From contig NZ_SPHY01000002.1 of NCBI RefSeq assembly GCF_004796535.1, positions 248,001 to 312,000 on the forward strand: 64,000 nucleotides of DNA, written 5' to 3'. Source of the stretch: Sphingomonas flavalba (GTDB lineage: Bacteria; Pseudomonadota; Alphaproteobacteria; Sphingomonadales; Sphingomonadaceae). Numbering within the stretch: the first letter of the stretch is position 1; every line of letters starts with the position of its first letter. The position numbers and the translations under genes are program-made. Below are positions 17,071 through 27,166 of the stretch, piece by piece. The notes beneath the pieces were generated by a model. The model was not told where the DNA came from. It saw nothing but the letters and a program-made list of their open reading frames with translations, and ran no database searches.

Positions 17071-17919
17071 TCAGGCGGCGCTGGGCATCAGCGCGGCTTC
17101 GTAGGCGCTGTCGGCCAGACGGATCAGCGCCCGGTCGTCATGATTCCACGGGTGGAAACCCGGCATGAAATAGGCGATCCACGCCGGTACCAGCCGACGC
17201 AGCACACCAGGGCTGCCAATCAGGTAGCGAGCGATCCCCCAATAGGCGCGGGCGCCGATAATCCCGTCCTGCCGCAACAGGTGGAGCATGCCCTGCACCC
17301 GACGAATCCAGAATTCACGGGTAACAAGCAGCATCATGATCGAGCGGACTTTCCACCGCTTCCACGCGCTCCAGTCGCGGGTCGCATGCATCCAGGTGTC
17401 GTAGGCGACGCCCTTGTGCTCGATCTCCTCGACCGCATGCCAGCGCCACATCTCGGCGATTTCGGGGTCGGCGCCCTCGAACAGGTCGCTGCGCAGGATC
17501 ATCGCCGCCATCATCGCGGTGTAATGCTCCAGCGCCATCGTCACCGCGAGGTTCAGGATCTGCGGCCGGTCCCTGGTCATATCCAGCGATTCGGTGACCC
17601 GGTCCTCCAGCACGGAAACATCGTAGCCGGCGTCGGTCACCCGCTTGTTGAACGCGACATGCTCGCGGCTGTGCATCACCTCCTGCATGGTGAACGCCTT
17701 GATCTCGCGTTCCAGCTTCGGCGACGCGCCGTCGCGGAATGCCTTCACCGATTCGATGAAGAACGCCTCGCCGCGCGGAAAGGTGATCGATAGCGCGTTG
17801 TAGAAGGCGGTGCCGATCGGGTCGCCGTTCATCCACCAGCGCTTCTGCGCCATCCCGCGCCCGAAACGCCGATCACGCGGGGTGATCGTCAAGTCGACGG
17901 GTGTTTTGTCCTGCGCCAT
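17071..17919 (-). CDS. Predicted metal-dependent hydrolase, PF10118 type
   Basis: A 282-residue all-helical protein with conserved acidic and His residues: EVMHSREHVAFNKR, ALEHYTAM and WHAVEEIEHKGVAYD, spaced as in ferritin-like di-iron or PF10118 metal-dependent hydrolase proteins. No signal peptide is present. The true function of this family is unknown. I chose the ATG at 17919 because longer in-frame sequence crosses the divergent TetR gene. It is divergent from that regulator with 46 bp between starts, so the regulator probably controls it. Confidence 0.8.
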   Translation of the reverse strand: MAQDKTPVDLTITPRDRRFGRGMAQKRWWMNGDPIGTAFYNALSITFPRGEAFFIESVKAFRDGASPKLEREIKAFTMQEVMHSREHVAFNKRVTDAGYDVSVLEDRVTESLDMTRDRPQILNLAVTMALEHYTAMMAAMILRSDLFEGADPEIAEMWRWHAVEEIEHKGVAYDTWMHATRDWSAWKRWKVRSIMMLLVTREFWIRRVQGMLHLLRQDGIIGARAYWGIARYLIGSPGVLRRLVPAWIAYFMPGFHPWNHDDRALIRLADSAYEAALMPSAA

Positions 17920-17931
17920 GCTATCGGCTCC

Positions 17932-17969
17932 GTTGCTTGCAACAATCTGGTTTTTGTTTACATAAATGT
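17932..17969. promoter_or_regulatory. Candidate TetR operator region
   Basis: Two inverted repeats lie between the divergent genes: GTTGC-TT-GCAAC at 17932-17943 and ACAT-AA-ATGT at 17960-17969, the second overlapping the regulator's start codon. A site over the start would suit autorepression. The arms are short, so this is tentative. Confidence 0.4.
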
Positions 17970-18556
17970 CAATAGTGAGAAAGAGGCTATCGCCTGAGGA
18001 AAGCCGCGCTGCGGCGCTGGTAGCAGCACGCGCGCTGCTGATCGAAGCGGGGCCGCAGGCGGTGACGCTGAAAGCGGTTGCGGCGCGGGTCGGGCGCACC
18101 CACGCCAACCTGCTCCACCATTTCGGCTCGGCCGCCGGCCTGCAGAAAGCGCTGGCGCAGCACCTGGCCGAAACGGTTACGCTCAGCATCGGCGAGGCGG
18201 TGCTGCGCGAACGGCGCGGCGACGCGGAACCGGACGAGATCGTCGATTTGACCTTCGATGCGTTCGACAAGGAGGGGGCCGGCGCGCTGGCATCATGGAT
18301 GATCCTGTCGGGCAGTCATGAGGCGCTTGACCCGATCCTCGACGCGATCCGCCAGTTGGTCGAGGATCTGTCGGTCGAGCACGGCCATGCCTTCGTCGCC
18401 GAACGGACGCTGTCGCTGGTATTGATGGCGCTGGGCGACGCACTGCTCGGCGCGCCGATGGCCCGCGCGCTCGGCCTGCCGCGCGGCAAGGCGCGCGAGT
18501 TGGCGCTGCGCCAACTCGCCGAGACGGGGCTGGGCGCGGCGGATGTTGTCGCCTAG
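17966..18556 (+). CDS. TetR family transcriptional regulator
   Basis: 196 residues. The N-terminal helix-turn-helix covers about residues 12-58, with ALLIEAGPQAVTLKAVAARVGRTHANLLHHFGSAAGL as the recognition region. The C-terminal ligand-binding part is helical. It is divergently arranged with the PF10118 hydrolase gene and probably represses it. No ribosome site is evident, so the mRNA may be leaderless. Confidence 0.88.
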   Translation: MSIVRKRLSPEESRAAALVAARALLIEAGPQAVTLKAVAARVGRTHANLLHHFGSAAGLQKALAQHLAETVTLSIGEAVLRERRGDAEPDEIVDLTFDAFDKEGAGALASWMILSGSHEALDPILDAIRQLVEDLSVEHGHAFVAERTLSLVLMALGDALLGAPMARALGLPRGKARELALRQLAETGLGAADVVA

Positions 18557-18646
18557 GGGGCGGCGCGACCCCCTTTCCCACCCCCATTTCCTTTCCGGGG
18601 CGGCGGCCAGTTCCGTGCGCGCCCGAAATGCTCTAGGCACCCGGCG

Positions 18647-19690
18647 ATGCACTTCCTCGATCAAGCCAAGATTTTCATCCGGTCCGGTGCCGGTGGCGGG
18701 GGCGCCGTCAGCTTCCGGCGCGAGAAGTTCATCGAATTCGGCGGACCGGACGGCGGCAACGGCGGCAAGGGCGGCGACATTGTGTTCGAAGCGGTGCCCG
18801 GCCTGAACACGCTGATCGATTTCCGTTACACTCAGCATTTCCGCGCCCTGCGTGGCAATGGCGGTTCCGGCAGCAACCGGACTGGTGCCGGTGGCCCGGA
18901 CCTGATCATCAAGGTTCCGGTCGGCACGCAGGTGCTGTCGGAAAACAGGGAGCATGTGCTGGCCGATTTCACCCGCGCCGGCCAGCGCGTCGTGCTGCTG
19001 AAGGGCGGTGACGGCGGGCGCGGCAACCTCAGCTACAAGACATCGACCAACCGCGCGCCGCGCCAGCACGGCACTGGCTGGCCGGGCGAGGAGATGTGGG
19101 TCTGGTTGCGGCTGAAGTTGCTTGCCGATGTCGGGCTCGTCGGCCTGCCCAACGCCGGCAAATCGACCTTCATCAACGCGGTCACCAATGCCCGCGCCAA
19201 GGTGGGCGCCTATGCTTTCACCACCACGCGCCCGCAGCTCGGCGTCGTCAGCCGCCACCAGCGCGAATTCGTCGTCGCCGACATCCCCGGCCTGATCGAG
19301 GGCGCGGCGGAAGGCGCCGGGATCGGCGACCGCTTCCTCGGCCATATCGAGCGCTGCCAGGTGCTGCTCCACCTTGTCGACGCGGAGAGCGAGGATCCGG
19401 CCGAGGCCTATCGCATCGTCCGCGAGGAACTGGCTCGCTACGGCGCCGGTCTGCCCGACAAGCCGGAGGTGATCGCGCTGAACAAGGTCGACCTGCTCGA
19501 TGCCGAGCTGATCGCCGCGCTCAGCGCCGAGCTGGCGGCGGCCAGCGGCGCTGAAATACTGCCGCTGTCCGGCGCCGCCGGCATCGGCCTGGAGGCGGTA
19601 CTCGACCGGCTGGAGGCCGCCCTGCCCCCGCCGGTGGCGGACGACCCGGCCGCCGACGGCGAAACCGACGGTGAATGGTCGCCGCTGTGA
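18647..19690 (+). CDS. obgE: GTPase Obg/CgtA, ribosome assembly and stress-linked
   Basis: A 347-residue protein. The glycine-rich Obg domain (about 1-157) has [29 protein letters not shown]-type repeats; the G domain follows with GLPNAGKST (G1), DIPG (G3) and NKVD (G4). It stops soon after the G domain, so the OCT domain of some homologues is absent. It associates with the 50S subunit. The stop overlaps the proposed proB start. The usual rplU-rpmA-obgE cluster is broken here by about 2.7 kb of other genes. Confidence 0.96.
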   Translation: MHFLDQAKIFIRSGAGGGGAVSFRREKFIEFGGPDGGNGGKGGDIVFEAVPGLNTLIDFRYTQHFRALRGNGGSGSNRTGAGGPDLIIKVPVGTQVLSENREHVLADFTRAGQRVVLLKGGDGGRGNLSYKTSTNRAPRQHGTGWPGEEMWVWLRLKLLADVGLVGLPNAGKSTFINAVTNARAKVGAYAFTTTRPQLGVVSRHQREFVVADIPGLIEGAAEGAGIGDRFLGHIERCQVLLHLVDAESEDPAEAYRIVREELARYGAGLPDKPEVIALNKVDLLDAELIAALSAELAAASGAEILPLSGAAGIGLEAVLDRLEAALPPPVADDPAADGETDGEWSPL

Positions 19691-20817
19691 GCGATACCAG
19701 CATGCCGTTCACACCAGGCGCTTGCCCGCGGCTGGTGGTCAAGATCGGCTCGTCGCTGCTCGTCGACCGCGAAGGCGCGGTACGGCGGGAGTGGCTGGCC
19801 GGGCTGGCCGACGACCTCGCCGCGCGCCACGCCGCCGGGCAGCGGCTGGTCATCGTCTCGTCCGGCGCGATCGCGCTCGGCGCGCGCCGGCTGGCGCTGG
19901 CCAAGGGCGGCCGCGCCAGCCTGGAGGACGCGCAGGCGGCGGCGGCGGTCGGCCAGATCGCCCTGTCGCAGGCCTGGGCCGAACTGCTCGGCGCGCGCGG
20001 GCTGACCGCCGCGCAGATGCTCGTCACCCTCGACGACCTCGAGGATCGACGCCGCTACCTGAACGCCAGCGCCACCCTAGGCCGGCTGCTCAGTCTGGGC
20101 GCGGTGCCGGTGATCAACGAGAACGACAGCGTTGCCACCGCCGAAATACGCTTCGGCGACAATGATCGGCTGGCGGCGCGGGTCGGCCAGGCGGCGGGCG
20201 CCGACGGGGTGATCCTGCTGTCCGACGTCGATGGCCTGTTCACCGCCAACCCCGGTCGCGACCCGAGCGCGAAGCTGGTCAAACGGGTTGAGGCGGTCGA
20301 CGATCAGATCCGGGCGATGGCCGGCGCCGATAGCGGATCGGGCATGGGTTCCGGCGGCATGGCGTCAAAGCTGCAGGCGGCGGAGATCGCCACCCGCGCC
20401 GGCATCGCACTTGCCATCACCTCCGGGACCCGCGCCAACCCGCTCGCCGCCTTCGCCGCCGATGGGCGCGGCACGTTGTTCGTCGCCAGCGGCCGGGCAC
20501 GGGCGCGGCAGGGCTGGCTCGGCGGCCGGCTGACCGCGCGCGGGCGCATCCGCGTCGACGCCGGCGCGGTTGCCGCGCTGCGCGTCGGCAAGAGCCTGCT
20601 TCCCGCCGGCGCGGTCGGTGTCGAAGGGCGGTTCGAACGCGGCCAGGTCGTCGACATCGTCGGGCCGGACGGCGCCGCGGTCGCGCGTGGGCTGGCCGAA
20701 TACCCGGCGGCGGAGGCGGCGCTGATCGCCGGGCGGCGCAGCGGCGAACTGGCCGACCTGCTCGGCCACGCCCCGCGCTCCGCCCTCGTCCACCGCGACC
20801 ATCTGGTGCTCCTGTGA
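19687..20817 (+). CDS. proB: Glutamate 5-kinase
   Basis: About 376 residues. The amino acid kinase domain starts with [13 protein letters not shown] and shows [19 protein letters not shown] and [17 protein letters not shown]-terminal PUA domain begins near [23 protein letters not shown]. It makes glutamyl-5-phosphate, the first step of proline synthesis. The GTG at 19687 overlaps the obgE stop (GTGA); ATG at 19675 or 19702 are alternatives. The obgE-proB pair is common in alphaproteobacteria. It overlaps the next gene by four bases. Confidence 0.94.
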   Translation: MSDTSMPFTPGACPRLVVKIGSSLLVDREGAVRREWLAGLADDLAARHAAGQRLVIVSSGAIALGARRLALAKGGRASLEDAQAAAAVGQIALSQAWAELLGARGLTAAQMLVTLDDLEDRRRYLNASATLGRLLSLGAVPVINENDSVATAEIRFGDNDRLAARVGQAAGADGVILLSDVDGLFTANPGRDPSAKLVKRVEAVDDQIRAMAGADSGSGMGSGGMASKLQAAEIATRAGIALAITSGTRANPLAAFAADGRGTLFVASGRARARQGWLGGRLTARGRIRVDAGAVAALRVGKSLLPAGAVGVEGRFERGQVVDIVGPDGAAVARGLAEYPAAEAALIAGRRSGELADLLGHAPRSALVHRDHLVLL

Positions 20818-21737
20818 AGCCGCCCCGCCCAACGCTGGCGATCACCGGCGGCACCGGCTTCGTCGGGTCGACGCTGATCCGCCACGCCGCCCGGCGCGGC
20901 CACCCGGTCAGCGCCCTGACCCGGCGTCCGCAGGAGGCGTTGAAGGGCGTCAACTGGATCGACGGCGCCCTCGACCGGCCGGACAGCCTGAAGCGGCTGG
21001 TGGAAGGGGCGGACGCGGTGATCCACGTTGCCGGCGTCGTCAACGCCCGCGACCGTGCCGGCTTCGCCGCCGGCAACGCCGAGGGCACGCTGGCGATGGT
21101 CGAGGCGACGAAGGCGGCCGGGGTGCGGCGCTTCGTCCATGTCTCGTCGCTGGCGGCGCGCGAGCCGGAGCTGTCCGACTATGGCTGGTCGAAGGCGCGG
21201 GCCGAGCAGATCGTCGCAGCGAGCGGCCTGGACTGGACGGCGGTGCGCCCACCCGCCGTCTACGGCCCCGGCGACCTGGAGCTGCTGGAGCTGTTCCGCA
21301 TGGCGAAGCGGCGGCTGATCCTGCTGCCGCCGCCCGGCCGCATCTCGGTCATAGAGGTAAGCGACCTGTCACGGCTGCTGTTGTCGCTGGTCCCGGAAAG
21401 CGAGGAGACGCTGACCCGGGTGTTCGAGGCCGATGACGGCCGCCCCGGCGGTTGGAGCCATGCCGAGTTCGCCGAGGCGATCGCCGCCGCCGTCGGCCGC
21501 CGCGCCGCCGCTGTCCATGCCCCGCCCGGCCTGCTTCGCCTCGCTGCCCGCGCCGACCGGCTGATCCGGCGCGGGCGGGCCAAGCTGACGCCCGACCGCG
21601 CCGCCTATTTCTGCCACCCCGACTGGGTGATCGACCCGGCGCAGCGACCGCCCGTCGCCATCTGGCAGCCGCATATCGCGACGCTGATCGGACTGAAAGC
21701 GACGGCCAATGCCTACCGCGCCGCCCGGCTGCTGTAG
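20814..21737 (+). CDS. cerR: Extended short-chain dehydrogenase, likely ceramide-pathway reductase CerR
   Basis: 307 residues. TGGTGFVGSTLIRH is the NAD(P)-binding glycine motif; DGALDRPDSL and VIHVAGVVNA fit the extended SDR fold; VSSLAAREPEL plus YGWSKARAEQI give Ser and the YxxxK catalytic pair. The gene immediately precedes acpR and spt, and in Caulobacter an NAD-dependent epimerase/dehydratase-type protein, CerR, is needed to reduce the keto group during ceramide synthesis. The assignment to CerR is inferred from family and neighbourhood. The GTG start overlaps proB by four bases, so it may be cotranscribed with proB. Confidence 0.8.
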   Translation: MKPPRPTLAITGGTGFVGSTLIRHAARRGHPVSALTRRPQEALKGVNWIDGALDRPDSLKRLVEGADAVIHVAGVVNARDRAGFAAGNAEGTLAMVEATKAAGVRRFVHVSSLAAREPELSDYGWSKARAEQIVAASGLDWTAVRPPAVYGPGDLELLELFRMAKRRLILLPPPGRISVIEVSDLSRLLLSLVPESEETLTRVFEADDGRPGGWSHAEFAEAIAAAVGRRAAAVHAPPGLLRLAARADRLIRRGRAKLTPDRAAYFCHPDWVIDPAQRPPVAIWQPHIATLIGLKATANAYRAARLL

Positions 21738-21809
21738 CACATCGCGATCCTGCCCCATCGCTGCCGCAATCCCTTGGCAAGCCGCGACCATCCCCTTTAA
21801 GGACGGACG

Positions 21810-22052
21810 ATGACCGACCGCGCACAGATATTCGACACGATTGCCGCCCAGATCGCGCCGTTCAACAAGAAGGGCATCGCGCTGACGGAGACGACGACCT
21901 TCGCCGGCGATCTGGAGTGGGACAGCTTGACCGTGATGGATTTCGTCGCCGCCATCGAGGACGAGTTCGACATCATCATCACGATGAACATGCAGGCGGA
22001 AATCGAAACCGTCGGCCAGCTTGTCGACGCGGTCGCGAAGCTGAGGGGCTGA
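21810..22052 (+). CDS. acpR: Acyl carrier protein dedicated to sphingolipid synthesis (AcpR-like)
   Basis: 80 residues, acidic, with DSL at 38-40 in LEWDSLTVMDF; Ser39 is the 4'-phosphopantetheine site. It stands 41 bp before spt and after cerR, matching the specialised acyl carrier protein that delivers fatty acyl groups to serine palmitoyltransferase in Caulobacter. It is distinct from the housekeeping AcpP, which has a different EELGADSLD context. Confidence 0.87.
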   Translation: MTDRAQIFDTIAAQIAPFNKKGIALTETTTFAGDLEWDSLTVMDFVAAIEDEFDIIITMNMQAEIETVGQLVDAVAKLRG

Positions 22053-22093
22053 ATGACAATGCGCGCCACCCGGCCGCGCCCAGGGACACCGAA

Positions 22094-23305
22094 ATGACCG
22101 ATCTGCTTTCCAAATTCGATCCGCTGATCGCGGAGCGGCAGGCGCTGCTCGACACCGGCGTGCGCGATCCGTTCTCGATCGTGATGGACGAGGTGAAATC
22201 GCCCACCCTTGCCGTCATCAAGGGCAAGGAGACGATCCTGCTCGGTACCTATAATTATATGGGCATGACCTTCGACCCGGACGTGATCCAGGCGGGCAAG
22301 GACGCGCTCGACGCTTTCGGGTCCGGCACCACCGGCAGCCGGGTGCTGAACGGCACCTATCAGGGTCACAAGGAATGCGAGGAGGCGCTGAAAGCCTTCT
22401 ACGGCACCCGCCACGCGATGGTGTTCTCGACCGGCTATCAGGCCAATCTGGGGATGATGTCGACGCTGGCCGGCAAGGGCGAATACATCATCCTCGACGC
22501 CGACAGCCACGCGTCGATCTATGACGGCTGCGCGCTCGGCAACGCGGAGATCGTCCGCTTCCGCCACAATTCGGTCGAAGACCTCGACAAGCGGCTCGGC
22601 CGGCTGCCCGCCGAGGCCGGCAAGCTGGTCGTGCTCGAAGGCGTCTATTCGATGGTCGGCGACATCGCCCCGCTGAAGGAGATGGTCGCCGTCGCCAAGA
22701 AGCACGGCGCGATGATCCTGTGCGATGAGGCACACGGCATGGGCTTTTTCGGCCCCAACGGTCGCGGCGTGTTCGAGGAGGCCGGGGTCGAGGACGATGT
22801 CGATTTCGTCGTCGGCACCTTCTCCAAGTCGGTCGGCACGGTCGGCGGCTTCTGCGTATCCAACCACCCGAAGTTCGAGGTGCTACGGCTGGTCTGCCGA
22901 CCCTATGTGTTCACCGCCTCGCTGCCGCCGTCGGTGGTGGCGACCGCCGCCGCGTCGATCCGCAAGCTGATGCACGCCGGCAACAAGCGGCAGCATCTGT
23001 GGGAAAACAGCCGGCGCCTGCACGGCGGCCTGCGCGAACTGGGCTTCACGCTGGGGACGGAAACGCCGCAATCGGCGATCATCGCGGTGATGCTGCCCGA
23101 TCAGGAGCAGGCGGTCGGCATGTGGGCGGCGCTGCTGGAGCTTGGCCTCTACGTCAACATGGCGCGGCCGCCGGCGACGCCGGCCGGCACATTCCTGCTG
23201 CGCTGCTCGCTGTGCGCGGAGCACTCCGCCGAGCAGGTCGAGCAGATCCTTGGCATGTTCGCGGCGGCGGGCCGCGCGGTTGGCGTTATCGCGCCGGCTG
23301 TGTAG
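22094..23305 (+). CDS. spt: Serine palmitoyltransferase
   Basis: 403 residues, PLP-dependent alpha-oxoamine synthase. LLGTYNYMGMTFDP, DADSHASIYDGC and DEAHGMGFFGPNGRG are present, and Lys245 in GTFSKSVGTVGG forms the internal aldimine (Lys265 in the 420-residue Sphingomonas paucimobilis enzyme). The close match to that enzyme, including NMARPPATPAGTFLLRCS at the end, makes the assignment firm. It condenses serine with an activated acyl group to 3-ketosphinganine, the first committed step to the glycosphingolipids that replace LPS in sphingomonads. The N-terminus is about 20 residues shorter than in that enzyme. Confidence 0.96.
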   Translation: MTDLLSKFDPLIAERQALLDTGVRDPFSIVMDEVKSPTLAVIKGKETILLGTYNYMGMTFDPDVIQAGKDALDAFGSGTTGSRVLNGTYQGHKECEEALKAFYGTRHAMVFSTGYQANLGMMSTLAGKGEYIILDADSHASIYDGCALGNAEIVRFRHNSVEDLDKRLGRLPAEAGKLVVLEGVYSMVGDIAPLKEMVAVAKKHGAMILCDEAHGMGFFGPNGRGVFEEAGVEDDVDFVVGTFSKSVGTVGGFCVSNHPKFEVLRLVCRPYVFTASLPPSVVATAAASIRKLMHAGNKRQHLWENSRRLHGGLRELGFTLGTETPQSAIIAVMLPDQEQAVGMWAALLELGLYVNMARPPATPAGTFLLRCSLCAEHSAEQVEQILGMFAAAGRAVGVIAPAV

Positions 23306-23341
23306 GATATCGAAAGGCGATGGCCTTTTGGACCCTGATTG

Positions 23342-25357
23342 ATGGACGAAGACGCGCTTCCGGCTAACGGCGGGGAAACGACATCGATCGGCTGGCGCCA
23401 GGTCCTGCTCGCGATCGGCGGCGTTGCTGCGGCGGTTGCCCTCGTTGTCCTGATCGTCATGGTCGCCATGTCCAACCGCGACCGCGACCGCGCCCTCGCC
23501 GCCCAGCGCCACAGCTTCGAGGTGATGATCCTCGCCCGCACGCTGGAAAGCACGATGACGCGGGCGGAGGCGGCGCTCGGCCGCTTCGTGGTCAGCGGCG
23601 ACAAGCAGGTCGGCCGCTTCTATTACGACGAATGGCGTCGGGCCGGGACGATCATCGACCGGCTCGACACCGTCACCCGCGACAATGCGGAACACACCGC
23701 GCTGATCGCGACGCTGCGCGGCATCTATCGCGAGCGCGGGCAGCAACTGTCCGAAACCGCGCTGCGCACCAATTACGGCCAGGGCTGGAACGCGCTGTCC
23801 AAATACTACCAGGCCGGGCAGGCGCGCAGCCTGGAACAGCTTTCGACCACGCTTGAGAAGATCATCGCCAACGAGGCGTCGGTCCTCGACCAGCGCAACG
23901 GCGTGGCGGCCCGCTCGATCGCCTATTCCAACCGGTTGGCCAAGACGCTGTCGCTGTTCGGCATCGCGGCGGTGATCGGCGCGATCCTGCTCGGCTGGGC
24001 GACGCTGGAGGCGCTGGCGCAGCGCCGTCTTGCCCGCCGCGATACCGAAGAAGTGTCTCGCCACGCCGACGAGATGGAGGAGGCGGTACGTGCCCGCACC
24101 GAAGAGTTGCGCGACGCGAACCGGCGGCTCCTGGCGGAAGCGGCGGAGCGAAAGCAGGCGGAGGCGCAGCTTCGCCAAGTCCAGAAAATGGAGGTTGTCG
24201 GCCAGCTGACTGGTGGTATAGCCCATGATTTCAACAATATGCTGGCGGTTGTCGTCGGCGGACTGGAACTGGCGGGGCGGCGGCTGAGCGACAACACCGC
24301 CGAGGCCGCCCGCCATATTGACAGCGCGATGGACGGTGCCAAGCGTGCCGCCGCCCTCACCCGCCGGCTGCTGTCCTTCGCCCGTTCGGCGCCGCTGCTG
24401 CCCCGCGCCGTCGATCCGCATCAGCTGATCCAGGGCATGTCGGACCTGCTCGACCGCACGCTGGGTGAACGGATCACCGTCACCGTCCGCAACGACGATA
24501 ACGGGCCGCCCTGGCTGATCTGGGTCGATTCCCATCAGCTGGAGAACGCTCTGCTCAACCTGGCGGTCAATGCTCGCGACGCGATGGACGGCGAAGGTGT
24601 GCTGACCATCGCGCTCGGCCAGAAACGGCTGGTGGCTGGCGAGCGGCCGGACACGCCTGCCGGCGATTACGCGACGATCAGCGTCATCGACAACGGCGGC
24701 GGGATGACGCCCGACGTGCTGGAGCATGTGTTCGAGCCGTTCTTCACTACCAAGCCGGCCGGCAAAGGCACCGGCCTCGGTCTTAGCCAGATATTCGGTT
24801 TCGTCCGCCAGTCGCGCGGCGGCATCGATATTGCCTCCACCCCCGGAGAGGGCACCACGGTGACGGTGCTACTGCCGCGCCACGCCGGGCCGGCGCCGGC
24901 GGCGCGGCCAGCCGGTACCCCCGTCACCGCTGCCGGCGCGGCGCAGCGCGTGCTGGTGGTCGAGGATGATCCGCGTGTCCTCGCCGCGACGACGGAAACG
25001 CTTGCCGAACTGGGCTATGTGCCGGTGCCCTGCGCCAACTCCGCCGATGCGGCAGCGATGATGATCGCCCATCCCGACGTCGCGCTGATCGTCAGCGACG
25101 TGGTGATGCCGGGCGTGTCCGGGCCGGACATGATCGCTGCCCTGCGCCCCGATTATCCCGATGTCGCGGTGCTGTTCGTCACCGGCTTCGCCGGCGAGGT
25201 CGAGAAGGCGGACGCCTTTGGCGGGCATGAGGTGCTGCGCAAGCCGTTTACAATGGCAGCGCTGGCTCGCGCGGTCGAAAAAGCGCTGGCAGCCGGTGCC
25301 CGGCCGGAGGCGGTCAGCGGATCGAGCCGGATCGCAACAGCCGGGGCAGCAGGCTGA
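23342..25357 (+). CDS. Membrane-bound hybrid histidine kinase with C-terminal receiver
   Basis: 671 residues. An N-terminal span (about 20-43) and a second one near 198-220 flank a helical periplasmic CHASE3-like sensor. A coiled coil leads to HisKA with His295 in [11 protein letters not shown]. The HATPase has [10 protein letters not shown] (N box), DNGGGM (G1) and [15 protein letters not shown] (G2). A receiver follows, with Asp586 in VSDVVMPG. No output domain is present, so it needs a separate partner. The 3' end overlaps the convergent gene by 44 bp. I start at ATG 23342; a TTG precedes it directly. It lies inside the sphingolipid region but may be an insertion of unrelated function. Confidence 0.88.
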   Translation: MDEDALPANGGETTSIGWRQVLLAIGGVAAAVALVVLIVMVAMSNRDRDRALAAQRHSFEVMILARTLESTMTRAEAALGRFVVSGDKQVGRFYYDEWRRAGTIIDRLDTVTRDNAEHTALIATLRGIYRERGQQLSETALRTNYGQGWNALSKYYQAGQARSLEQLSTTLEKIIANEASVLDQRNGVAARSIAYSNRLAKTLSLFGIAAVIGAILLGWATLEALAQRRLARRDTEEVSRHADEMEEAVRARTEELRDANRRLLAEAAERKQAEAQLRQVQKMEVVGQLTGGIAHDFNNMLAVVVGGLELAGRRLSDNTAEAARHIDSAMDGAKRAAALTRRLLSFARSAPLLPRAVDPHQLIQGMSDLLDRTLGERITVTVRNDDNGPPWLIWVDSHQLENALLNLAVNARDAMDGEGVLTIALGQKRLVAGERPDTPAGDYATISVIDNGGGMTPDVLEHVFEPFFTTKPAGKGTGLGLSQIFGFVRQSRGGIDIASTPGEGTTVTVLLPRHAGPAPAARPAGTPVTAAGAAQRVLVVEDDPRVLAATTETLAELGYVPVPCANSADAAAMMIAHPDVALIVSDVVMPGVSGPDMIAALRPDYPDVAVLFVTGFAGEVEKADAFGGHEVLRKPFTMAALARAVEKALAAGARPEAVSGSSRIATAGAAG

Positions 25358-26180
25358 TCGCGCCGAGGATCGGCCAGCGCCGTTGCCATGGGCGAAGCAC
25401 GATCGGCGTGCCCGAATGGCGGCCGATCTTCCACACCAGATAATCGATGCCGCCGGCGAAGGTCAGCGACGCCTTGGCCAGCCGCACCAGCGTCAGCGCC
25501 TTACCGCGCCGGCGCAGGCCGCGCCAGCGCCGGTCGAGGCCGGGCAGCGGCGCGACGTCGGGCAGCGCGACGGACAGGGCACGATACCAGTCCGGCGCAA
25601 AATCGACGATCGCGCCGGGCCGATCGCCGCGCTCGGCGCGCAATTCGGCGCCGTAGGTCAATGTAAAGCCGCGCCGCCAGCGGTCGAGCGGCCCGTCCGC
25701 CGCCTCCGCCGGGGTCAGTGCCAGCAGGCTTTCCGGCGCCTGGGCGACCGCTGCCGCCACGACCTCCGCCGCCATCGGGTCCGCCCGCCAGACCAGCCGG
25801 ACCGGCTGGGCAAAGCGCGCCCAGACCGAAACCGTCGCCGCATCCGGTCGGCACAGCCGAACCAGATCCGCCTCGCTCAGCACTGCATATTTGGCCGCGA
25901 TTCCATCCGCCTCGAACGGAAAGACGTTCGGCGGGATCAGCCGGTTAGCCGATGCCAGCCAGCCGCCGCCATAGGCCGCGCTATAGCTGGATACGATCAG
26001 GTAGAAATCGAGCATCTGCCCGTCGATCTCGCCACTGCGCAGGCAGGAACCGTAGAACAGCACCGCCCGCGCCGCGCCGGGGAAGCGGGCGGCAATCGCG
26101 GCAGCGGCGGCGCCAGCGCGCGGATCGACCGGCTTGTCCAGCTCGGCCGCGACCAGCCGCTCGATCGGGGTCGAGGTCAT
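25314..26180 (-). CDS. Nucleotidyltransferase-fold protein of unknown function in the sphingolipid operon
   Basis: 288 residues. FYGSCLRSGEIDGQMLDFYLIV at about 42-63 resembles the Pol-beta nucleotidyltransferase GS...DxD motif, but the usual second aspartate is Tyr60 (Asp58 is kept), so the metal site is altered. No signal peptide or clear membrane span is visible, apart from a short hydrophobic C-terminus. It follows the lipid kinase gene by 16 bp and is probably in one operon with it and the DUF2141 gene. In Caulobacter, genes beside spt make the phosphoglycerate head group of anionic ceramide; this could be a functional counterpart, which is inference. The 3' end overlaps the hybrid kinase gene by 44 bp. 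Confidence 0.65.
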   Translation of the reverse strand: MTSTPIERLVAAELDKPVDPRAGAAAAAIAARFPGAARAVLFYGSCLRSGEIDGQMLDFYLIVSSYSAAYGGGWLASANRLIPPNVFPFEADGIAAKYAVLSEADLVRLCRPDAATVSVWARFAQPVRLVWRADPMAAEVVAAAVAQAPESLLALTPAEAADGPLDRWRRGFTLTYGAELRAERGDRPGAIVDFAPDWYRALSVALPDVAPLPGLDRRWRGLRRRGKALTLVRLAKASLTFAGGIDYLVWKIGRHSGTPIVLRPWQRRWPILGAISLLPRLLRSGSIR

Positions 26181-26196
26181 GGGCGGCGGGGCGGTG

Positions 26197-27162
26197 TCAG
26201 GCCGCCAGCTTGACGAAGGACACCGGCTGGGTGGTGCGTAGCACGATCGGCTGGCCGACCCGCGCCTCGAACAGTTCACCGTCGAGGATCACGCTCGACC
26301 GGTCGCCGTCGATGCGGATCTCGTCACCGCGCTCGACATGCACGCCGGTCAGCAGCCCGCGTCCCAGCCTGCCGAGCAGGCTGGCATAGGCGGCGCGCAG
26401 CAGCGCCATCGGGCTCTGATCCACCGCCATCAGCTTCAGCCGGCCATCGTCGCCGGTTTCGGTCCGGCTGCCGAACAGCATCCGTTCCAGCGTGGTGACG
26501 ATCAAAAGGGTAAAGCGCCCGCTGATCTGCCCTTCGCGGATCAGCGAGACACTGATCGGGCGCGGGCGGGGAGGAAGAAATCCAGCGCTGCCGAACACCA
26601 GCGAGACCAGAACCGCCAGGAAGGCAAGCACATGGCTGATCCCGTTGGGCAGGCCGAGCGGGTAGATCTTGTTACGGCAATAGAGCATCGCATCGGCCAG
26701 CCCGGCACCGCCGAGGAACATGCCGAGCACCGGCCGGGCGTCCTCCTCGCCATTGCTGAGGGCGATCAGCTCGCGCAGGACGATATGCGGCGCCATATCC
26801 GCCTTGGCGATCTCCACCACCCGGTCGAGCGCGGCCAGCGGGTCACCATGCGCGCCCAGGTCGAGCGCGATCAAGTTGGTCTTGCCGTTGGGCAGCACCG
26901 CCACCGGCGGCGGCGCGCCGTTGAAATGGTCGCCGGCGTGCAGTTCGGTCAGCGCCGCCTGCACCGTGCCGTCGCCGCCGTTGATGACCAGAACGCGCGG
27001 ATTGACGCAGGCGATGGAACGCATCGCGTCGGCGATCTGGTCGACATGCTCGACCTCATAATGGAAAATGTCCGGGTGGCGGGCGCAATAGCTGCGCACC
27101 TTCGGCAATAGCGCGCGGTTGCCCGTCGACTTGGGATTGGACAGAAGCGCGACACTGACCAT
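26197..27162 (-). CDS. Diacylglycerol/ceramide kinase-like lipid kinase
   Basis: 321 residues. The DAGK catalytic motif GGDGT is at 62-66 in VLVINGGDGTVQAA; a conserved LPNGKTNLIA follows near 86-95 in the place of the usual LGTGNDFA box, and ILDGELFEA matches the C-terminal DGE motif. It probably phosphorylates a lipid hydroxyl using ATP at the inner membrane. Beside spt the likely substrate is ceramide, as reported for the Caulobacter ceramide kinase. I chose the ATG at 27162, which leaves 4 bp after the DUF2141 stop. Confidence 0.8.
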   Translation of the reverse strand: MVSVALLSNPKSTGNRALLPKVRSYCARHPDIFHYEVEHVDQIADAMRSIACVNPRVLVINGGDGTVQAALTELHAGDHFNGAPPPVAVLPNGKTNLIALDLGAHGDPLAALDRVVEIAKADMAPHIVLRELIALSNGEEDARPVLGMFLGGAGLADAMLYCRNKIYPLGLPNGISHVLAFLAVLVSLVFGSAGFLPPRPRPISVSLIREGQISGRFTLLIVTTLERMLFGSRTETGDDGRLKLMAVDQSPMALLRAAYASLLGRLGRGLLTGVHVERGDEIRIDGDRSSVILDGELFEARVGQPIVLRTTQPVSFVKLAA

Positions 27163-27166
27163 CTGG

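Noticed and set aside
17920-18270. Hydrolase gene extended into the TetR gene
   Set aside because: The extra Ser/Arg/Ala-rich sequence is antisense to the helix-turn-helix gene and lacks family likeness.
21452-22093. Serine palmitoyltransferase extended upstream through cerR and acpR
   Set aside because: The frame is open but runs across two genes in another frame and has low-complexity shadow composition; ATG 22094 gives an N-terminus like the known enzyme.
25161-26213. Long plus-strand frame opposite the nucleotidyltransferase-like gene
   Set aside because: High G+C content keeps antisense frames open; the sequence is Arg/Pro/Gln-rich with no domain, unlike the minus-strand product.
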